Below are positions 7,767-11,397 of a DNA stretch of 11,397 nt, piece by piece. Both the position numbers and the translations under genes were made by a program. The notes beneath the pieces were generated by a model. That model searched no databases and had not been told where the DNA came from. It worked only from the letters and a program-made list of their open reading frames with translations. Origin of the DNA: Cellvibrionaceae bacterium (GTDB lineage Bacteria > Pseudomonadota > Gammaproteobacteria > Pseudomonadales > Cellvibrionaceae); NCBI GenBank assembly GCA_027012915.1, contig JALUYN010000401.1, positions 1 to 11,397 on the forward strand, given 5' to 3'. The stretch's first letter is position 1, and each line of letters begins with the position of its first letter.

Positions 7767-8402
7767 TTACTCTGCGCTACCACGCAGCAAAATGGTGATC
7801 GATGGGATCAGAAAAGACACCACATCTTCAATACTGCGATCCTGATCGAAGTCCGCGACCGAGATATTGTTAATGGGTTTATAACTGGACAACGTGAACA
7901 CAGAGGCACCAAGCATAAAGTACAAACGCCAGAAGAAAACGGTTGGGTCCACATCTGGCAGGGCAAGTCGCAGGATATCCATGAACCTGGCGTAGGTTTC
8001 GCCATATTCCTTGATAATAAAGTGTCGCAGGTGGTCCTGGGATTGGGTATAAGCCAGGCCCAACAGGCGCATAAACTGTTCCGGATTGGAATCCACTTCT
8101 CGCGCGGACTGAAATAAGCTGGAGAACAGAATTTCAATGGCTTCATCGACATCAAGGGGTGCCCCCTGCCGAGCTTCTGCCTCATTGAGATTGGAATTGA
8201 GATAACTGCAGAATGGCGTCAGGTAGCGCGCAAATACCGCCTGAATTAGCGCTTTTTTAGAGCCAAAGTGATAGTTAACCGCCGCCAGATTGACGTTAGC
8301 GGTACTGGTAATGGTACGCAGAGACGTCTCTGTATAACCTCGTTCCGCAAACAGCGCAGCCGCAGAGTCCAAAATTCGTTCTATCGTGTCGGGCTGAGCC
8401 AT
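7767..8402 (-). CDS. psrA: TetR-family fatty-acid-responsive transcriptional regulator PsrA
   Basis: This is a TetR-family repressor. The N-terminal DNA-binding domain (about residues 5-50) has the helix-turn-helix TSLRTITSTANVNLAAVNYHF, and the N-terminal 50 residues closely match P. aeruginosa PsrA as I remember it, including NLAAVNYHFGSKKALIQAVF. In Pseudomonas, PsrA senses long-chain fatty acids, represses beta-oxidation genes and itself, and promotes rpoS expression; the targets here are unknown. The C-terminal ligand domain is more divergent and ends without the extended tail of the Pseudomonas protein. ATG 8402 (211 residues, starting MAQPDT) is preferred over GTG 8408 because of the AGGTGA site and the match to the Pseudomonas N terminus. 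The neighbours nagZ and lexA are also as in Pseudomonas. Confidence 0.92.
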   Translation of the reverse strand: MAQPDTIERILDSAAALFAERGYTETSLRTITSTANVNLAAVNYHFGSKKALIQAVFARYLTPFCSYLNSNLNEAEARQGAPLDVDEAIEILFSSLFQSAREVDSNPEQFMRLLGLAYTQSQDHLRHFIIKEYGETYARFMDILRLALPDVDPTVFFWRLYFMLGASVFTLSSYKPINNISVADFDQDRSIEDVVSFLIPSITILLRGSAE

Positions 8403-8437
8403 TTTCACCTACATAATCAGTCAGTTATCACGCGGTC

Positions 8438-8456
8438 TAGAACATACGTTTAGAAC
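8438..8456. promoter_or_regulatory. putative PsrA operator over the psrA -10
   Basis: The core AAC-ATAC-GTT (8441-8450) resembles the reported PsrA motif, (G/C)AAAC and GTTT(G/C) half-sites separated by 2-4 bases, with some mismatches. A TAGAAC direct repeat (8438-8443 and 8451-8456) flanks it. The position on the -10 fits the autorepression known for PsrA. Binding is inferred. Confidence 0.45.
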
Positions 8457-8469
8457 AAAAGTGTGTCAA
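8441..8469 (-). promoter_or_regulatory. psrA promoter (sigma-70 type)
   Basis: On the minus strand a consensus -35 TTGACA (8464-8469) is separated by exactly 17 bases from a -10 TATGTT (8441-8446). The predicted start is near 8434, giving a leader of about 30 bases before psrA. This is the only strong promoter I see for the nine-gene minus-strand run. Confidence 0.7.
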
Positions 8470-8549
8470 GGAAGGCGTCAAATCAGCACTCATTAGATTG
8501 TTTTTTTCTGTCAAAGAAGCTGCATAGTCAAATTAATTTTCACCATCAT

Positions 8550-8570
8550 CCGGCTCTCATTGAGAGCCGG
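8550..8570. other. perfect 10-base inverted repeat in the psrA/DUF6763 divergent region
   Basis: CCGGCTCTCA and TGAGAGCCGG are perfectly complementary around a single T; as RNA this is a nine-pair GC-rich stem with a three-base ATT loop. Neither strand shows a T-run directly after the stem, so it is not a standard intrinsic terminator. The rest of the divergent region (8403-8724) holds the psrA promoter, AT-rich sequence and no convincing open reading frame or confident promoter for the plus-strand gene. Function is unknown: a small-RNA end, a leader element or a protein-binding palindrome are all possible. Confidence 0.6.
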
Positions 8571-8724
8571 AACGAATTCATACAAAAAAGAAAAACTTAG
8601 CCACGATACTTAAACTGAGGCGCAACAAGAAGCATGAATTTTGACCCATGCGAACACATTTAAACCGAAAAATAAAAGATGGTATGTTCCGCAGAAAGCC
8701 CACTCAAGTATAAGGAGCAACACC

Positions 8725-9039
8725 ATGGCGAGCTCACAACCCCCACTCATCGGTAACTGGTACTACGACGCCCAAGAAGACCAATACTTTGAAATCGTCG
8801 CAATGGATACAGACCGAGGAACAATCGAGATCCAGTACATTGATGGCGAGGTTGGAGAGTTCGACAACGACCAGTGGCAACAAATTCACCCCAACAATGT
8901 AGCTCCCCCCAAGGACGCAGAGGCGGCGTTTGAATTCGCAGACGATCACCTATACGACCGTTCACCTTCCCCCGACAACTGGAACAGCCCTTTGCAAAGT
9001 ATTGAACCGGACCTATTTACCGGATTCGACGATTTCTGA
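8725..9039 (+). CDS. DUF6763-type small acidic protein of unknown function
   Basis: The function is unknown. The protein has 104 residues and is strikingly acidic, with 23 Asp/Glu against 3 Lys/Arg and no cysteine. The first half (about residues 8-55) looks like a small beta fold: IGNWYYDAQEDQYFEIVA, then GTIEIQYIDGEV, then a W51 segment. It matches what I recall of the gammaproteobacterial DUF6763 family. The second half is probably disordered and rich in Asp, Pro and aromatics. ATG 8725 is chosen because TAAGGAG lies 7 bases upstream; an upstream extension to 8641 is in frame but has no ribosome site. It lies between psrA and lexA and stops 84 bases before lexA, with its own codirectional promoter in between serving lexA. 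Confidence 0.85.
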   Translation: MASSQPPLIGNWYYDAQEDQYFEIVAMDTDRGTIEIQYIDGEVGEFDNDQWQQIHPNNVAPPKDAEAAFEFADDHLYDRSPSPDNWNSPLQSIEPDLFTGFDDF

Positions 9040-9058
9040 GCCATTCCAAAATTATTAC

Positions 9059-9086
9059 TTGCGCACCTCAAAACACTGTATATAAT
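9059..9086 (+). promoter_or_regulatory. lexA promoter
   Basis: A consensus -10 TATAAT (9081-9086) follows a partial -35 TTGCGC (9059-9064) with a 16-base spacer. The predicted start is near 9093, about 30 bases before the lexA ATG. The -10 lies inside the first LexA-type box, so repressor binding would block polymerase. Confidence 0.7.
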
Positions 9087-9091
9087 TACAT
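9076..9091. promoter_or_regulatory. LexA box 1 (SOS operator) of lexA-sulA
   Basis: CTGT, then eight AT-rich bases, then ACAT fits the gammaproteobacterial SOS box CTGT-N8-ACAG with one mismatch in the right half-site. It covers the -10 of the lexA promoter. Autoregulation of lexA by such boxes is well established in the class. Confidence 0.8.
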
Positions 9092-9094
9092 GTA

Positions 9095-9110
9095 CTGTAT
9101 AAAAATACAC
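9095..9110. promoter_or_regulatory. LexA box 2 (SOS operator) of lexA-sulA
   Basis: CTGT, eight AT-rich bases, then ACAC; preceded by TA as in the extended TACTGT consensus, with one mismatch in the core right half-site. It begins 19 bases after box 1 and overlaps the predicted transcription start, a tandem layout like that before E. coli lexA. Confidence 0.75.
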
Positions 9111-9123
9111 ATGAGGTGTTTTA

Positions 9124-9726
9124 ATGATCAAACTCACAGCCAGACAGCAGGAAATTCTGGATCTGATCAAGCGTTACGTCGACGAGACCGGCTACCCTCC
9201 AACCCGTGCGGAGATCGCCAAGGAGCTTGGTTTCCGCTCTGCCAATGCCGCAGAAGAACACCTGAAAGCCCTCGCCCGTAAAGGGGCGATTGAAATGGTC
9301 GCCGGTGCCTCGCGAGGCATTCGACTGCCAGAAGCTGTTACCGGTATTCCCATCGTAGGCCGCGTCGCGGCGGGCAACCCGGTACTTGCCACCGAGAACA
9401 TCGAAGACTACTGCTCCCTTCCCAGTGATTTCTTCCGCCCAGCGGCAGACTACTTTTTGCGTGTTACCGGCCAAAGTATGAAAGACATTGGCATCATGGA
9501 TGGCGATCTGCTGGCTGTTCACAAAACCGAACAAGCTCGCAACGGCGACGTTGTAGTAGCACGCGTCGATGACGAGGTGACCGTGAAGAGATTGAATCAG
9601 GAAGCTGGCAACCCCATTGTCGAGCTGCACCCTGAAAACGAAGAGTTTGACGTGATTAAGGTAGACCTGCGCGAAAGCAGCTTTGCAATCGAAGGCCTGA
9701 GCGTTGGTGTTCTTCGCCGCGACTAA
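9124..9726 (+). CDS. lexA: LexA repressor, self-cleaving (SOS regulator)
   Basis: LexA represses the SOS regulon and cuts itself when stimulated by RecA filaments on single-stranded DNA. The winged-helix DNA-binding domain covers residues 1-70 (recognition helix region about 28-48). The autocleavage bond is Ala83-Gly84 in VAAGNP. The peptidase S24 dyad is Ser118 in GQSMK and Lys155 in TVKRL, almost at E. coli numbering. At 200 residues it is complete. GAGGTG lies 5 bases before the ATG. Two LexA-type boxes overlap its promoter, so it is autoregulated, and sulA follows 36 bases after the stop (first possible ATG), most likely on the same transcript. Identification is certain. Confidence 0.99.
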   Translation: MIKLTARQQEILDLIKRYVDETGYPPTRAEIAKELGFRSANAAEEHLKALARKGAIEMVAGASRGIRLPEAVTGIPIVGRVAAGNPVLATENIEDYCSLPSDFFRPAADYFLRVTGQSMKDIGIMDGDLLAVHKTEQARNGDVVVARVDDEVTVKRLNQEAGNPIVELHPENEEFDVIKVDLRESSFAIEGLSVGVLRRD

Positions 9727-9762
9727 TTTGCAGAAAATCAATTGATACCTGAGGCACGCACC

Positions 9763-10188
9763 ATGAATGCAGCATATTCCCAGATCGAAGCAGCAAAGTA
9801 CGAGCATTCAGTCGCTTCATCTGCTCCGGCTAGCAGCTCTTCCATTACTGAATTGGTACTGACGAAACACAGCCCGGATCAGGCCATGGTGCTATTGCCT
9901 ATGATTTCCCACCTCACTCGCTCTAGCGATCGCTGGGTGACCTGGGTTGTGGATCAGAGAGTTAGCAAGAAACAGCTGCAGGCCTACGGTGTAGATACCA
10001 GGAAGCTGCAAATGCTGTACGCCCCCAACGGCGAAGACAGCCGTTGGGTAATCTGGGAAGCACTCAACACCGGAACCAGCGAATGTGTAATTGGTACCCC
10101 GGGATCACTGGGGGAGCAAGAACTGCAATATATGGAAAGCGCCGCTCAAAACGGCAAATGTCGAGGGCTAATGGTCAACTACAAATGA
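9763..10188 (+). CDS. sulA: SOS-induced cell division inhibitor SulA
   Basis: SulA binds FtsZ and blocks ring assembly, delaying division while DNA damage is repaired; it is normally degraded by Lon. The 141-residue protein has a Ser/Ala-rich N terminus (about 16-27), then the SulA core. Landmarks are ITELVL (28-33), RWVTWV (57-62), YGVD (75-78) and ALNTGTSECVIG (100-111), the last two close to E. coli SulA, with a final AAQNGKCRGLMV segment. ATG 9763 has GAGG 8 bases upstream; a TTG at 9742 would add seven residues without a ribosome site. There is no LexA box in the 36-base gap after lexA, so induction most likely comes from the lexA promoter, as in Pseudomonas. Confidence 0.94.
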   Translation: MNAAYSQIEAAKYEHSVASSAPASSSSITELVLTKHSPDQAMVLLPMISHLTRSSDRWVTWVVDQRVSKKQLQAYGVDTRKLQMLYAPNGEDSRWVIWEALNTGTSECVIGTPGSLGEQELQYMESAAQNGKCRGLMVNYK

Positions 10189-10196
10189 CCCTCGAC
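10160..10196. other. inverted repeat across the sulA stop, between convergent genes
   Basis: GTCGAGGG (10160-10167) and CCCTCGAC (10189-10196) are exact complements with a 21-base loop. A shorter GGTCA/TGACC stem (10173-10177, 10186-10190) competes for the right arm. There is no T-run after it on the plus strand, so terminator function between sulA and the convergent small gene is only weakly supported. Confidence 0.3.
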
Positions 10197-10202
10197 TGGG
10201 GA

Positions 10203-10448
10203 TCAGTGTACCGTTGAAGAGCTAAATTCAGAAGATGAATTGGTGTATTCGCGCTCATTGATCTCTGCCACGGCCTCAAAGCCCGCCTCGATCATAGCCT
10301 TTACCACCTCGATCTTGTCCTCGCCCAAAAACTCAGATGCACTGCTGGAAAGCTTAATAGTTACCAGAGCCTCACCGTCACCGTCCGCAGGGCGCAATGC
10401 AATAGCACCATCAGTCAGTTCAACGATTTCATAAAGGGGCGACGGCAT
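10203..10448 (-). CDS. conserved hypothetical small protein (position equivalent to PA3009)
   Basis: I do not recognise the function. The 81-residue protein begins MPSPLYEIVEL, has an apparent beta-strand region (YEIVELTDGAIALRP, then ALVTIKLS) followed by an amphipathic helix (KIEVVKAMIEAGFEAVAEI, about 45-63), and ends in a Ser/Thr-rich tail (71-79). There is no signal peptide or membrane segment. ATG 10448 is chosen because GGAG lies 5 bases upstream; a GTG at 10487 would add 13 residues but has no ribosome site. It is convergent with sulA and lies between sulA and the DUF6586 gene, the slot occupied by PA3009 in P. aeruginosa, which supports its being a real gene. Confidence 0.82.
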   Translation of the reverse strand: MPSPLYEIVELTDGAIALRPADGDGEALVTIKLSSSASEFLGEDKIEVVKAMIEAGFEAVAEINEREYTNSSSEFSSSTVH

Positions 10449-10505
10449 AAGAACTCCACTGGAGGTATAAGAAAAGACCAAACCCACTGTTTAGTCGACA
10501 TCTTT

Positions 10506-10511
10506 ATTGTA
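10506..10511 (-). promoter_or_regulatory. possible -10 element before the small hypothetical gene
   Basis: TACAAT on the minus strand matches the -10 consensus at five of six positions, about 58 bases before the ATG at 10448. No acceptable -35 lies 16-18 bases upstream, so this is weak. The rest of the gap 10449-10607 shows nothing else I can support. Confidence 0.3.
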
Positions 10512-10607
10512 ACACTCACCTCAGCGCAGCACTATCGTCAACGACTGCCAAAGCGCGCCAAATACGAGCAAAAAGCCTGCGCCACAGTCTACTTACGGAT
10601 AGCTTTG

Positions 10608-11102
10608 TCAGTATTCGAGATTTGAATGACGCTGACGATCAGTCATCTGCTCAAAAGCAGTAAGAGAACTGAGCAACCAAGCTTCGGTTGCAGAAAACTC
10701 TGGCGCGGATACCGCATTGATCATTTGAACACTACCCTGCAACGGCACAGCAGGCGCAGGGTACTGAGCTTGATGGACCGCTAACTGCAGTTCTCCCACC
10801 CAGCCATCGGCCATGAGAGCGTCGAGCTCCGCCACAGCTGTTTCCACCTTTCCTGAACTCGTGAGAGCATACTGCAACTGCTCGAATGTATGAATCTGCT
10901 CGACACCGGAAAGCTGGTGATTGGCCGCCAGCTCTTTCAGATACAACGTAAATGCTACACCAAGGCTCATCACCGCAGCTGACAACAAGGCCTCGGATTT
11001 CTGACGATCCATTAAATCTGCGCCGCACTCTTGCGCCATCGCCAGCAGCAAACGCGTGTGAGCCAGCTTCTGGTGCACCTTGGGCTGAAAGGGGTTTAGC
11101 AT
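10608..11102 (-). CDS. DUF6586 family protein
   Basis: The biochemical function is unknown. The 164-residue protein appears largely helical: an N-terminal stretch (about 7-30) with QKLAHTRLLLAMAQ, a hydrophobic helix around 38-60 with Ala/Leu content, and further helices near 70-100 and 139-155. There is no signal peptide. The overall pattern and its place directly after topA match the DUF6586 family I recall at PA3010 in Pseudomonas. GCGGA lies about 7 bases before the ATG, and the gene starts 17 bases after the topA stop, so it is probably cotranscribed with topA. The family call is moderate; the gene itself is secure. Confidence 0.82.
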   Translation of the reverse strand: MLNPFQPKVHQKLAHTRLLLAMAQECGADLMDRQKSEALLSAAVMSLGVAFTLYLKELAANHQLSGVEQIHTFEQLQYALTSSGKVETAVAELDALMADGWVGELQLAVHQAQYPAPAVPLQGSVQMINAVSAPEFSATEAWLLSSLTAFEQMTDRQRHSNLEY

Positions 11103-11119
11103 TTACTTTTCCGCCTGCT

Positions 11120-11397
11120 TCAACTCTTCGCTTTCTTCTTGGCAGGAGCCTTCTTTGCAGGCGCCTTTTTCTTCTTATTGGCCGTGCCAGATGCGACCCA
11201 TTTGCCATCCTGATAGAAGGCTTTCCAGCCACTGGCCTTGCCTTCTATTTCGGACTGAACGTACTGTTCTTTGGTTTTTCGACTGTATCGCACCAACGTT
11301 GGGTTACCCATGTCGTCCGTTTCCGGAGCAGAAAACAGAAACCCATACTTGGGATCAATCTCATCTTTATGCGGCAATAATTCGCTAATCAATGGTG
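11120..11397 (-). CDS. topA: DNA topoisomerase I, C-terminal end (partial)
   Basis: Only the last roughly 92 codons are present; the gene continues beyond the window edge and has no start here. TopA relaxes negative supercoils by a type IA mechanism; the catalytic tyrosine lies outside the window. The visible part contains SAPETDDMGNP, the conserved VRYSRKTKEQYV segment and GWKAFYQDGKW, which match the C-terminal domain of the Pseudomonas-type enzyme. It ends in a lysine/alanine/proline tail of KKAPA-like repeats, a nucleic-acid-binding tail common in this branch. It precedes the DUF6586 gene on the same strand by 17 bases. Confidence 0.93.
   Translation of the reverse strand, partial: PLISELLPHKDEIDPKYGFLFSAPETDDMGNPTLVRYSRKTKEQYVQSEIEGKASGWKAFYQDGKWVASGTANKKKKAPAKKAPAKKKAKS

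Noticed and set aside
8641..8688. Promoter for the DUF6763 gene (TTGACC at 8641, or TTTAAA at 8659-8664 with TATGTT at 8683-8688)
   Set aside because: TTGACC has no -10 at workable distance, and the TTTAAA/TATGTT pair matches only four of six bases each with an 18-base spacer. Neither is strong enough to list.
9742..9762. Longer SulA from a TTG start
   Set aside because: ATG 9763 has GAGG at 8 bases; the TTG has no ribosome site and adds residues not expected in the family.
9121..9807. 228-codon open frame on the minus strand opposite lexA
   Set aside because: It is exactly antisense to lexA, whose motifs and ribosome site are unambiguous. The translation resembles no family I know and there is no ribosome site.
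11123..11180. Lysine/alanine-rich KKAPA-like repeat at the topA end as a tandem repeat or frameshift
   Set aside because: Such basic tails are normal at the C terminus of this TopA branch; the frame is intact to a proper stop.

Overview
The window looks like core chromosome of a marine-type gammaproteobacterium in or near the Pseudomonadales/Cellvibrionales. The best evidence is gene order. The right half (topA, a DUF6586 gene, a small hypothetical gene, sulA, lexA, psrA, nagZ, mtnP) matches the order I remember for Pseudomonas aeruginosa PA3011 down to PA3004. Base composition is near-balanced rather than GC-rich as in Pseudomonas. I see no phage genes, insertion sequences, tRNA/rRNA genes or CRISPR arrays.

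Left block (136-8402, all minus strand): nine genes read psrA, nagZ, a YnaI-like MscS channel, mtnP, a low-molecular-weight phosphotyrosine phosphatase, murB, alkB, uvrC, pgsA. They are separated by no more than about 40 bases, one pair overlaps, and no intrinsic terminator is visible. They may form one long transcript starting at a good sigma-70-type promoter before psrA (8441-8469). The contents mix peptidoglycan recycling and synthesis (nagZ, murB), osmotic protection, purine/methylthio salvage, DNA repair (alkB, uvrC) and phospholipid synthesis (pgsA). About 135 bases after pgsA hold no recognisable gene.

Middle (8403-10188): a 322-base divergent region carries the psrA promoter, a possible PsrA operator and an unexplained perfect hairpin. 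It is followed on the plus strand by a very acidic DUF6763-type gene, then lexA and sulA. The lexA promoter has a consensus -10 buried in the first of two LexA-type boxes. sulA has no box of its own and most likely shares the lexA transcript, so SOS repressor and division inhibitor would rise together.

Right end (10203-11397, minus strand): an 81-residue hypothetical gene, a DUF6586-family gene, and the 3' end of topA with its lysine/alanine-rich tail, cut by the window edge.

Nothing here is clearly a new system. The points most worth checking are alkB sitting directly before uvrC-pgsA where gacA/uvrY is the usual neighbour, the non-coding structure between psrA and the DUF6763 gene, and the conserved small proteins flanking lexA-sulA.
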